Part shown: piece after piece, positions 1 to 7,640 of the stretch
How positions within the stretch are numbered: position 1 is the first letter of the stretch
How the letters are laid out: each line of letters opens with the position of its first letter
Assembly (NCBI GenBank): GCA_937951485.1
Contig: CALEDJ010000064.1
Span: 1-31,045 of the forward strand
DNA: 31,045 nucleotides
Source of the DNA: an uncultured bacterium
Lineage (GTDB): Bacteria > Hydrogenedentota > Hydrogenedentia > Hydrogenedentales > CAILVY01
Direction: 5' to 3'
The notes under the pieces: model-generated
What the model was told of the DNA's origin: nothing
Databases searched by the model: none
The model's input: the letters and a program-made list of their open reading frames with translations, nothing else
Program-made: the position numbers and the translations under genes

Positions 1-1605
1 GTGACGGTGGTGGACAATATCCCGCCGGTCATCACGCTGTTGGGCGCTCCTTCGGTGACGGTGGAATGCGGCGGTGCGTATGAGGACGCCGGCGCCACGG
101 CGCAGGACAATGTTGACGGGGATATCACGGCGAATATCGTCGTTGTGAATCCGGTGAACACCGCTGTGCCCGGTGTGTACACCATCACCTACAACGTGTC
201 CGACGCGGCAGGCAATGCGGCGGTGCAGGTCAGCCGAACGGTCACGGTAGTGGATACCACAGCCCCAGTCATTACCCGAAACGGCCCGGCGGCGGTCACC
301 GTCAACGTCGGCGCTGTCTATACTGACGCCGGCGCCACCGCGACAGACCTGTGCGACGGAGACCTGACCGCGAGTATTGTGGTGGTCAACCCTGTGAATA
401 CTGCTGTGCCCGGTGTCTACACGGTAACCTATAATGTCTCTGACGCCGCGGGCAATCCCGCCCCGCAAGTCACCCGCACCGTGACGGTGGTGGACAATAT
501 CCCGCCGGTCATCACGCTGTTGGGCGCTCCTTCGGTGACGGTGGAATGCGGCGACGTGTATTTGGACGCAGGCGCCACGGCGCAGGACAATGTTGACGGG
601 GATATCACGGCGAATATCGTCGTTGTGAATCCGGTGAATACCGCTGTGCGCGGCGTGTACAGCATCACCTATAACGTGTCCGACGCGGCAGGCAACGCGG
701 CGGCCCAAGTGACGCGGACGGTGACGGTGGTTGACACGACGGCCCCCGTGCTCACGCTTATCGGGGACAATCCGTTGATTCTGAGTTGCAACGAATCCTA
801 TGTCGAACCCGGCGTAACGGCTACCGACAACTGTGACACCGACCTGATGATCGTCAGCGATGCGAGCACGGTTATTGACAATACGCAGAACGGCGATTAT
901 CTCGTGACCTACTCCACGGTTGACGCCGCCGGCAATTCTGCCAGCATCACCCGCATGGTAACGGTGGTGGATTGTGGCGAAGGCGAAGGTGAAGGCGAAG
1001 GCGAAGGTGAAGGTGAAGGCGAAGGCGAAGGCGAAGGTGAAGGCGAAGGCGAAGGCGAAGGTGAAGGTGAAGGCGAAGGCGAAGGCGAAGGCGAAGGTGA
1101 GGGTGAAGGCGAAGGCGAAGGCGAAGGTGAAGGCGAAGGTGAAGAACTTGCGCCGCGGCTGACCGTTTCTCCGAACCCGACCTACGACTTGGTCCTGGGT
1201 ATTGTCAAGGTGGGTGAAACCGTGACACGCACCGTAACGCTTAAAAACACCGGTGGCGGCGTGGTTGTCGGTTCGGCGGTGCTGGTGGACCCGGGCGACG
1301 TGTTCAGCCTGGTTGGCACGACCAACTACAGTTTGGCGGCCGGCCAGTCAACAACGCTGATCATCGGGTTCACACCGGATGCGTTGGATGATTTCGTGGC
1401 AACAGTTACCTTCACTGGCGGCGAAAGCGATGTGGTCATCACGCTGCGCGGCACTGGTTCCGTGCGCACCAAGCGCTTCTCGCTCTTCGGCTGCTCGCCC
1501 ATGGGCGATGGCGGCGGCAGCGCCGCCGATATCGTGATCATGGCGTTGGCGCTGGGTGTGCTGGTTGTCGGCGGACGCGCCTGGCGCAGGGTGCGGGTGC
1601 AATAA
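1..1605 (+). CDS. Ig-like (DUF5011) repeat surface protein, 5' truncated by window edge
   Basis: The 3' part of a gene whose true start lies before the window. The 534 visible residues are four Ig-like repeats of about 80 residues (roughly 1-80, 81-160, 161-240, 241-325), each opening with VTVVD and a PVIT/PVLT strand and carrying a YxVTYxVxDAAGN-type strand, as in the DUF5011/HYR family. Repeats 1 and 3 are almost identical, while 2 and 4 diverge. Residues 326-381 are 28 consecutive Gly-Glu pairs. Residues about 384-490 look like an ASH/choice-of-anchor D beta domain. The C-terminus (about 495-534) has a Cys, a Gly-rich stretch, a hydrophobic helix (IVIMALALGVLVVGG) and a final Arg cluster. 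This tripartite tail suggests cleavage or anchoring by a sorting enzyme. Likely role: exported, surface-attached, adhesive or structural. The ligand is unknown. A strong terminator follows. Confidence 0.85.
   Translation: MTVVDNIPPVITLLGAPSVTVECGGAYEDAGATAQDNVDGDITANIVVVNPVNTAVPGVYTITYNVSDAAGNAAVQVSRTVTVVDTTAPVITRNGPAAVTVNVGAVYTDAGATATDLCDGDLTASIVVVNPVNTAVPGVYTVTYNVSDAAGNPAPQVTRTVTVVDNIPPVITLLGAPSVTVECGDVYLDAGATAQDNVDGDITANIVVVNPVNTAVRGVYSITYNVSDAAGNAAAQVTRTVTVVDTTAPVLTLIGDNPLILSCNESYVEPGVTATDNCDTDLMIVSDASTVIDNTQNGDYLVTYSTVDAAGNSASITRMVTVVDCGEGEGEGEGEGEGEGEGEGEGEGEGEGEGEGEGEGEGEGEGEGEGEGEGEGEGEGEELAPRLTVSPNPTYDLVLGIVKVGETVTRTVTLKNTGGGVVVGSAVLVDPGDVFSLVGTTNYSLAAGQSTTLIIGFTPDALDDFVATVTFTGGESDVVITLRGTGSVRTKRFSLFGCSPMGDGGGSAADIVIMALALGVLVVGGRAWRRVRVQ
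976..1143 (+). repeat. GGYGAR hexamer tandem repeat encoding (Gly-Glu)28
   Basis: 28 hexamers of GGC/GGT plus GAA (one GAG), in frame inside the surface-protein gene. The third positions vary irregularly between C and T, so the tract is not a perfect microsatellite. It encodes a highly acidic flexible linker between the Ig-like repeats and the membrane-proximal domain. Copy number is likely to vary by slippage and may be misassembled. Confidence 0.95.
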
Positions 1606-1631
1606 CCGGCCCTGTTGAAAGATAGTATTCC

Positions 1632-1663
1632 GGCCCCGTGGGCAAACGCCCCCGGGGCCTTTT
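1632..1663 (+). terminator. Rho-independent terminator after the surface protein
   Basis: GGCCCCG (1632-1638) pairs with CGGGGCC (1653-1659). Inside this stem GGGC (1640-1643) pairs with GCCC (1648-1651) around an AAAC loop, with one T/C mismatch between the two helices. TTTT follows at 1660-1663. It lies 26 bases after the stop codon and before the next promoter. Confidence 0.85.
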
Positions 1664-1679
1664 CCACGTCTGCGCGGGC

Positions 1680-1709
1680 TTGATGTCAGGCGGGCGGGCA
1701 TCTTACGAT
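1680..1709 (+). promoter_or_regulatory. Possible sigma-70-type promoter for the GH38 gene
   Basis: TTGATG at 1680-1685 and TACGAT at 1704-1709 with an 18-base spacer. It sits between the terminator and the start codon at 1796. Each box has two mismatches to the E. coli consensus, so this is a weak call supported mainly by position. Confidence 0.35.
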
Positions 1710-1795
1710 ATTTCTTCAGTCATGCCTTCACAACGTATGCACGGGAACATGGCGTCGGAAGCCATGCCAAACGGAAGCGCCGGAGAGAAGCATTC

Positions 1796-4588
1796 ATGAG
1801 CGAAGAACGCAAGACCATCCATGTTGTGTCCAATTCCCACTGGGACCGGGAATGGGGCTACCCATTTGAGGAAACGCGCCTGTTGCTGATTGATTTCATG
1901 GATGAATTGCTGGAATTGCTGGACAGCGATCCGGAATTCCATTCCTTCACCTTCGATTCGCAGACCGTCGCACTGGAAGACTACCTCGAATTGCGGCCGG
2001 AGAAACGCGAGGCCATTCAGAAGCATGCCAAATCCGGGCGTCTGATCATCGGCCCCTGGTACTCCCTGCCGGAGGAGTACATCGTCAACGGTGAATCGCT
2101 CGTGCGCAACCTGCTCGTCGGCCATCGGGTCGCCAAAGCGCTGGGCAGGGTCTGCAAGGTCGGCTACACGCCCTTCAGTTACGGCCAGACATCGCAGATG
2201 CCGCAAATCTACAACGGCTTCCGCATTGACACCATCATCTTCTACCGCGGCATCAACACCCCAAAAAGCGAATTCATCCTGGAGGGTCCCGACGGATCGC
2301 GCCTGCTCGGCATGCGCTTCGGCTGCATGAGCCGGTTCAGTTACTACATCTATGTTTATCGCGTGTTGCGCTATGGCAGCGATGATGTCTTTGCGTTCTA
2401 TGACTGGGACCGCGGCGCGGCGCCTTTCCGGCTGGCCACTTCGTGGAATCCGCGCGGCCATTATTACGTGCTGGACGACAAAAAGAAGCAGTGGAACGAC
2501 GCGCCTATCCGCGATCAGTTGCTGAAACTGGTGCGGGATGAATCCGCGCATTTCTCCACCAGCCAGATTTGCTGCATGCAGGGTTTTGACTCGTCGAATC
2601 CGGACCCCAAGGAGACGGAGATCATCAGGTTATGCCAGAAACTCCTGCCGGAGCATGAGATCAAGTTCTCCAACCTTGAAATCTACATGGATGCGATGCG
2701 CAAGGAGGTGAAGAATCCCACCGTGCTGACGGGGGAAAGCCGCGATCCCGGAGCGACGGGCAAATGGACCCATCTCATGGGCGATGTCATCAGCGCGCGC
2801 CCCCGGCTTAAGCGCGCCAACCATCTTGCGGAGATCTGGCTGCAACGCCAGGCGGAACCCTGGAGCGCCATCGGGGCCATGGTGGGCGGCGAATATCTCA
2901 AGTCCGCCCTCGACCGCGCCTGGAAACTCCTTTTGCAAAACCACCCGCACGACACCATCACCGGCGCCGGCATTGACCAGATGGAGCGTGATTCGCTCCA
3001 CCGCGCCGATCAGGTCCGTATCATCAGCGAGGGCTTGGCGCGGCGTGGCATGCAGGCCGTGCAGATCAGCGTCAACAACGGCGATCTGGACCCCCGCGAT
3101 GCCGTGCTCACGGTCTTCAACGGCTGCCCCTTTCCCCGACGCGGCGTCATCTCCTGCTACGTGGATATGCCCGACGGCATGGGCTACGAGGCGTTCAGCG
3201 TGCAATCGCCTGACGGGGCATATACGGGCAGGCTGCAACTCAAGGAGCAATTCGAGGCGGGCGTGCTGGTCCGCAATCTCCAGGACATCTCCATCGAATT
3301 GCGGGCAAAGCGCGCGCTATGCCACGTCGAGACCGACGAGATTCCGGCCTTCGGTTACAAGACCTACCACCTGATCAGGGAAAACCGGTTCGCCTATTGC
3401 CCCGGTACGCTCGCTCCGGAAAGCAATGTCTTGGAGAACGAGCATCTGCGGGTCCATTTCAATAGCGATGGTACCCTGGATATCACGCACAAAGCGACCG
3501 GCCATGTTTTTATGGGCCTGCACTATCTGGAGGACACAGGCGAGACCGGCCATTCCTGGATACACATGGAACCCGATGAGAACGAGACCATCACGTCGCA
3601 CGGATTCCCGTGCGCGATCACCCTTGAAGAGGCGGGGCCGCTTCTCGCGCGCATGCGCGTGGACTATCACATGCAAATCCCCATCGGCCTGCAGGATGAA
3701 CTCACAGTGGAATTTCGCGAAGCCGAAATGAACCACACCCGCCGCCGCCGGGAACGCCGGGAAATGGTCGTCACCAGCCGCTTCACGCTCCGCGCAGGCG
3801 CGAAGCGCCTCGATGTCGTCACGACCTTCGACAACCAATGCCGCAACCACCGTCTGCGCGTTGTGTTTCCCACGCGGCTCGACTGCGATCGCACCGACGC
3901 CGAAGCGGCGTTTGATGTCATTTCGCGCGACATCCATGTCAAGCCCGGCAACGCCTATTACGGGCGGCCCAATCCGCAATATCCGATGTATCGCTTCGTG
4001 GACATGTCGGGCAAGCGCATGGGTTTCGCCGTGATTAACAATTCAGGACTCCGTGAATACGAGGCGATGGATCAGCAGGACCGCCCTCTCGCCATTACGC
4101 TCATGCGCGCCTTCACCTATCGCAACTGCCCCATCTTCGGCCGTTGGGAGGTCTATCCCGACATGGACCTCGCCCAGTGCATCGGCGCGCATGAGTGCTC
4201 CTATGCGCTGTATCCGCACGAAGGGGACTGGACCAGCGGCGTTTACGAAGAGGCCGAGGACATGAACATTCCCCTCGAAATTGCACAGGCCGGCCCGCAT
4301 GAAGGGACTTTGCCCAAGGCCATGAGTTTTTTGGAACTCGACGCGCCCAATGTGCAATTGACAGCATTCAAGCGATCGGAAGACCGCGCCGGCAGTTACG
4401 CGGTTCGCCTCTTCAATCCCACGACAAAATCCGTCAATGCCCGCATGAAACTGTTCAAAAACGTCCGTTGCGCATGGTTCACCAATCTGGACGAAGAACG
4501 CGGCGAGGCAATCCAGCCCAAGGGCGACACGCTGTTGTTCAAAATCGGAAGGAAAAAAATCGTCACCATCGAGTTTGAATTGCAGTAG
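1796..4588 (+). CDS. Glycoside hydrolase family 38 (alpha-mannosidase-like) protein with altered active site
   Basis: A 930-residue protein with the GH38 layout: catalytic barrel (about 8-270), helical middle domain (about 290-390) and long C-terminal beta domain (about 420-930). Family members are zinc-dependent retaining glycosidases acting on alpha-mannosides or mannosylglycerate. Visible zinc-site motifs are SHWDREW (H15, D17) and NHPHDTITG (H383/H385). The segment that normally reads PDxFGHxxQMPQ is TPFSYGQTSQMPQ here, so the Asp that is both nucleophile and zinc ligand is Phe127. No signal peptide is seen, so it is probably cytoplasmic. ATG 1796 is chosen because GGAGAG lies at 1782-1787 and the protein begins as the family does. 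It stands alone, not in an operon. It may be a subfamily with different chemistry or substrate, or a non-catalytic protein. The fold assignment is firm and the substrate unknown. Confidence 0.88.
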   Translation: MSEERKTIHVVSNSHWDREWGYPFEETRLLLIDFMDELLELLDSDPEFHSFTFDSQTVALEDYLELRPEKREAIQKHAKSGRLIIGPWYSLPEEYIVNGESLVRNLLVGHRVAKALGRVCKVGYTPFSYGQTSQMPQIYNGFRIDTIIFYRGINTPKSEFILEGPDGSRLLGMRFGCMSRFSYYIYVYRVLRYGSDDVFAFYDWDRGAAPFRLATSWNPRGHYYVLDDKKKQWNDAPIRDQLLKLVRDESAHFSTSQICCMQGFDSSNPDPKETEIIRLCQKLLPEHEIKFSNLEIYMDAMRKEVKNPTVLTGESRDPGATGKWTHLMGDVISARPRLKRANHLAEIWLQRQAEPWSAIGAMVGGEYLKSALDRAWKLLLQNHPHDTITGAGIDQMERDSLHRADQVRIISEGLARRGMQAVQISVNNGDLDPRDAVLTVFNGCPFPRRGVISCYVDMPDGMGYEAFSVQSPDGAYTGRLQLKEQFEAGVLVRNLQDISIELRAKRALCHVETDEIPAFGYKTYHLIRENRFAYCPGTLAPESNVLENEHLRVHFNSDGTLDITHKATGHVFMGLHYLEDTGETGHSWIHMEPDENETITSHGFPCAITLEEAGPLLARMRVDYHMQIPIGLQDELTVEFREAEMNHTRRRRERREMVVTSRFTLRAGAKRLDVVTTFDNQCRNHRLRVVFPTRLDCDRTDAEAAFDVISRDIHVKPGNAYYGRPNPQYPMYRFVDMSGKRMGFAVINNSGLREYEAMDQQDRPLAITLMRAFTYRNCPIFGRWEVYPDMDLAQCIGAHECSYALYPHEGDWTSGVYEEAEDMNIPLEIAQAGPHEGTLPKAMSFLELDAPNVQLTAFKRSEDRAGSYAVRLFNPTTKSVNARMKLFKNVRCAWFTNLDEERGEAIQPKGDTLLFKIGRKKIVTIEFELQ

Positions 4589-4600
4589 CGCTTCCGGAGT

Positions 4601-4616
4601 ACAGGCTTGCGCCTGT
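4601..4616. terminator. Short hairpin downstream of the GH38 gene
   Basis: ACAGGC (4601-4606), loop TTGC, GCCTGT (4611-4616), then a short T run. It lies 12 bases after the GH38 stop codon. The stem is only 6 bp and the U tract poor, so terminator function is uncertain. Confidence 0.35.
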
Positions 4617-4639
4617 TTCGGGAATGCCGGGGTTGCGGC

Positions 4640-4766
4640 GTCGGACAGGTCGGACAAGTCGGACGAGCCGGACAGGTCGGACGGGTGAAGCGCGGGTCAA
4701 GCGGCTGCGCTTCGCTTACAGATGGCACACCTGATCTACACTGCGCATTCCGCGCTCCGCATTCCG
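4640..4766 (+). repeat. Composite intergenic repeat, copy A: GTCGGACNN x5 plus GCATTCCGC motif
   Basis: Five 9-bp units (GTCGGACAG, GTCGGACAA, GTCGGACGA, GCCGGACAG, GTCGGACGG) fill 4640-4684. About 60 bases later GCATTCCGCGCTCCGCATTCC (start 4745) carries two GCATTCC copies. The same two blocks recur in reverse orientation at 17829-17943. It lies in the convergent spacer between the GH38 and protease genes. Confidence 0.8.
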
Positions 4767-4769
4767 GCG

Positions 4770-6410
4770 CTACTCTTCCAGACAGAGTCCGAGGGCGGCG
4801 ACAGGCGCAGTGTATGCAGCGAAAGCGGCGCGGGTGTTTTCCGACTGGTCCAGGCTGTGCGCTATTACGGGGGAAATCCGGTAATACCAGGCCACGAGGT
4901 CGCGGCCCGCATCGAATGACAGGAGCGCCTTGTCGCGGAGGGCGCGGAATCCGTCGAGGGCGCGGGCGGTCCCGCTGAAGGCCTTGCTCACAACGCACAG
5001 GCTGTCAGCGCCGGTGTTGGAGGGGGAGCAAATCCGGCCATCCTTCAGGTAGCAGCCGATTTGCTGGTAAAAGGCGCGAAAGGATGCGAAGTTGTCAATG
5101 TTGCTCTCCGGGGTGTCGCAATGATGGATGTTCCCGTTGCTCAGCATGCCGAGGATGCGGTACGACCCGTCATAGAACACAAGCGGCGACCCGGAAGAGC
5201 CGCTCTCGGTGATGCCCTCGTTCCATCGGGCGGTGGTCTGCTGATATACGGGCCGCATGCAGATGAGGTCCAGGCATGCCCGGACATTTACGGCGGTGAC
5301 GCGCCCGTAGGCGATTTTCATTGGCGTTCCGCGGGGGTGGTGGATGCCCATGACGGCGTTGCCGATGGCGGGCGTGCGGGTGTCCCAGCCGAACCAGGCG
5401 CGCCCCAGCGAAGCGATGGGCGCGTCATCGAGCCGCACCAGCACGGCGTCGAGCACGGCATCTCTGGCCAGGAATGACACGCCCCTGCTGCGCGGCGTTT
5501 CCGAGAGCGCCGGCGCGCCGCTACCATTACACTGCGCGGCGCGGTAATCCCAGACCACGTCAATCTGGTTGGGCCGGGGATTGCCGCTGAAACAGTGGTT
5601 GGCGGTCAGTAGATAGGGTTGCAGTCCCGACCCCATGAGGCTGTGCAACAGCGCGCCGGAGCATTGCACCTGATTGAATGTTTCCCCTGCGATGATGAGC
5701 ATGGCGACGCCGGTGGATACTTCGCGAAACGCGGGGTCGGTATCGCAATTCGCGGGAATGGGACAAGGCAGGGCTTTTTCCGCGTCGTCCTCAAACAGCG
5801 TGAAGAAATGCGACAGCCCTTCGATGTAGAGCATGGGGAGCGCATCGCCGGGCGTGCGCAGGAGCAACACCGCCGTGTCGCCCAGCACCGTCGGCAACCA
5901 GACCCCCTCATCCTCTGCGTCCGCCGCCGTAAACGGCCCGAAGGCCCGCGGCCCCGTAGGATCAATCACCCACAGGCTCTCGCCATCCTGCAGGCCGCTC
6001 AGGTCCACACGCAGACGAACCGCCAGTGCGCCCTCGGACGCGATGCCCGCCAGAAAACAGCGGCCCGCCCCATCCGCCGCGGGCGGCCCGAAACATTCAT
6101 GCGCGTTCAGATTCACTGCATGGCCTGTGGCCACGACAAGCGCGGGATAGCGTTGCGCCTGGGCCTGCAAGGCGGCGTTTTTTCCGGCATATTGCGTGTA
6201 AACCCGCCGGGGATAACCCTGTTTCAGATAGGCGGTCACCTGCGCGCGGGGCATGGTGGAATATGCTTCCCGGGATTTTACAGGCGGGACATAGACGTAA
6301 TCGGCGTAGTCCGCCGGCGCGGGCGCGGCCGCGCTCAACAGGGCTGCCGCCAAGGCGACCACGATGGTGTATCCGTGATATGCGCTCATGATCATCCAGA
6401 CCGATTTCAT
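4770..6410 (-). CDS. Secreted trypsin-fold serine endopeptidase with degenerate CFI-box C-terminal domain
   Basis: 546 residues. The N-terminus has a hydrophobic stretch (TIVVALAAALLSAAAPAPA, about 15-33) read as a signal peptide. Residues about 225-450 form an S1/lysyl-endopeptidase-like domain with the whole triad visible: His272 in LLTANHCF, Asp321 in LDAVLVRLD, Ser406 in GSSGSPLV. Several Cys (250, 273, 379, 384, 431) could form disulfides. Residues about 470-546 match the pattern of the C-terminal CFIATAAYG-type domain of secreted proteins (FRALRDKAL, LVAWYYRISPVIA), but the box itself is degraded to LCVVSKAFSG. The region 35-220 is an unassigned prodomain-like part. No strong ribosome site is seen. 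The first ATG lies in a 15-base tandem duplication, and in-frame ATGs at 6395 and 6389 are alternatives. Substrate unknown. Confidence 0.85.
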   Translation of the reverse strand: MKSVWMIMSAYHGYTIVVALAAALLSAAAPAPADYADYVYVPPVKSREAYSTMPRAQVTAYLKQGYPRRVYTQYAGKNAALQAQAQRYPALVVATGHAVNLNAHECFGPPAADGAGRCFLAGIASEGALAVRLRVDLSGLQDGESLWVIDPTGPRAFGPFTAADAEDEGVWLPTVLGDTAVLLLRTPGDALPMLYIEGLSHFFTLFEDDAEKALPCPIPANCDTDPAFREVSTGVAMLIIAGETFNQVQCSGALLHSLMGSGLQPYLLTANHCFSGNPRPNQIDVVWDYRAAQCNGSGAPALSETPRSRGVSFLARDAVLDAVLVRLDDAPIASLGRAWFGWDTRTPAIGNAVMGIHHPRGTPMKIAYGRVTAVNVRACLDLICMRPVYQQTTARWNEGITESGSSGSPLVFYDGSYRILGMLSNGNIHHCDTPESNIDNFASFRAFYQQIGCYLKDGRICSPSNTGADSLCVVSKAFSGTARALDGFRALRDKALLSFDAGRDLVAWYYRISPVIAHSLDQSENTRAAFAAYTAPVAALGLCLEE

Positions 6411-6712
6411 TCAGACCGATTTGTTGTGTTGCATACGGGAATACAGTGTACCAGAAACCGTTTGCGGCATGATGTCGTTCCGTGTACCGTTGCGCGTTCG
6501 CACGCGGGTCGCGCCGGGACCCGCAGTAAGGACAGCCGCCTGGTGGCGGCAAACGCCGGAGACTGGCCCTGCGTTCCCAGGCCCCAGACAGGCGCGCGTT
6601 TCTGTTGGAGTGTGTAATCTATGCCTGCGTTTTCGCTTCGAGCAGTTACATCGTGGTTTTACGGTTGTCATGGCAGGATGGCGAAGATGCTGAAGGGGGA
6701 CATGAAAAGAGA

Positions 6713-6788
6713 GGGAGATGCCGGTAGGGGGCGACCGGCATCTCCGGTGAGGTGCGTTGCTCTGACGGGCATCAGAGCTTCGCAGAGG
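6713..6788. repeat. Structured 76-bp element, copy 1
   Basis: Two hairpins in tandem. Hairpin 1: a 12-bp perfect stem, 6714-6725 with 6734-6745, 8-base loop AGGGGGCG. Hairpin 2: TGCG (6753-6756) with CGCA (6781-6784), a TT/TT internal loop, then GCTCTGA (6759-6765) with TCAGAGC (6772-6778). It repeats 102 bases downstream with 73 of 76 positions identical. It is not a riboswitch class I recognise. It lies in the region upstream of the leftward protease gene. Confidence 0.8.
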
Positions 6789-6814
6789 TAGCAAGGGAAC
6801 GGGGTTTAAGAGGG

Positions 6815-6890
6815 GGGAGATGCCGGTAGGGGGCGACCGGCATCTCCGGTGAGGTGCGTTGCTCTAACGGGCGTTAGAGCTTCGCAGAGG
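6815..6890. repeat. Structured 76-bp element, copy 2, with compensatory changes
   Basis: Same architecture as copy 1: hairpin 1 is 6816-6827 with 6836-6847, and hairpin 2 is GCTCTAAC (6861-6868) with GTTAGAGC (6873-6880) around GGGC. All three differences from copy 1 fall in hairpin 2. The G-C pair 6764/6773 becomes A-T (6866/6875), and the C/A mismatch 6766/6771 becomes a C-G pair. A further hairpin, AGAGGAT-TAGGC-ATCCTCT (6886-6904), overlaps its right end and is absent after copy 1. Confidence 0.8.
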
Positions 6891-7140
6891 ATTAGGCATC
6901 CTCTCTTAGGGGAAACTCTTATCCGGAACGCCTTCGGCGTGTCAGCGCCGTTGCGGCCGACATGACCGCCCGGATGACCGCCCTGCCACCCTGCGCGCCG
7001 CGCATGGGTGTCGGCCCGGTCATCCCCCACATTCGCCGGACGGACGGCCTTTGCCGCCGTCTGCGCCGAATGGCGTTCGGTCCCGTAATGGATTCAATTC
7101 TTATGTCACGCTTTGCCCGCGCATTTTCATCGCGTTCACG

Positions 7141-7157
7141 TGTGGGATGTTCCCACA
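7141..7157. promoter_or_regulatory. 17-bp palindrome, operator-like
   Basis: TGTGGGA-TGT-TCCCACA is a perfect 7-3-7 inverted repeat, followed 3 bases later by an A6 run. It could bind a dimeric repressor or form a short hairpin. No gene start is close on either strand, so the function is open. Confidence 0.35.
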
Positions 7158-7320
7158 TCGAAAAAACGCACTGGCATCCGCGCGCCGAAATTCTTTAACT
7201 GTTCTCTGGCGTTTTGCAGGGTGCCTTTTGCGGCCCCCTGTATAACGGCCTCGCCTGTCTGTATCATGAAAGCGAACTGATTTCTCTTCGCTCCCGGCCG
7301 CAGGTCCTTTCCCTGCTCGC

Positions 7321-7640
7321 TTTGATGTTAGTTTAAACCAATCTGCGCACAAAAACAATACCCATTTTCAATAAAAAAAACGTCATGGAAAATTTTTTTA
7401 AGTGCCGTGTTTCCAATAATTTACAACGACTTTCGTTTTAGAATCGCCTCTTTTTTTTGTTTCAGCCATGAACTTTCCAGATTTTTTGGGCAAAAAATTT
7501 ATGTAATATTGATTACAAATGCATTGCTGCCGGATATTTGATAAAATGGAATTTATTTTTTTATTTGAATATGACATACTCGATGCGGGATCCGGCAAGT
7601 GCGAGAAAATACAGAGACATTGAGATGTTTTTTTCCCTGT
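7321..7640. other. AT-rich island with many A/T tracts
   Basis: Strongly AT-rich against a GC-rich background, with repeated runs of 6-8 A or T. It lies 3' of the leftward membrane-protein gene. A 66-codon minus-strand frame (7398-7598) is low-complexity and has no recognisable features. The base composition fits horizontally acquired or intrinsically curved DNA. Confidence 0.5.

Larger units (their letters stand above)
6411..7639. other. 1.2-kb spacer without a convincing gene
   Basis: Small open frames here are on both strands, overlap each other and have no recognisable protein features, so none is called. Contents in order: CAGACCGATTT twice at 15-base spacing (6397-6407, 6412-6422), duplicated over the protease start; the two copies of a structured 76-bp element (6713-6788, 6815-6890); a third 7-bp hairpin at 6886-6904; a GC-rich stretch without clear signals; a 7-3-7 palindrome at 7141-7157; and an AT-rich island from about 7321 to 7640. 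Confidence 0.6.

Noticed and set aside
974-1162. 62-codon frame rich in Lys-Ala-Lys-Val
   Set aside because: It is the other-frame reading of the GGYGAR hexamer repeat that encodes the Gly-Glu linker.
4640-4684. CRISPR-like array of short repeats
   Set aside because: Units are 9 bp with no spacers and no cas genes nearby, so this is a minisatellite.
6411-6794. Arg/Pro-rich minus-strand frames across the 76-bp repeats
   Set aside because: They read through the palindromic elements, show no domain, and the changes between copies preserve base pairing and not protein.
7398-7598. 66-codon minus-strand frame in the AT-rich island
   Set aside because: Asn/Lys-rich composition is what AT-rich DNA gives by chance, and there is no domain or clear ribosome site.
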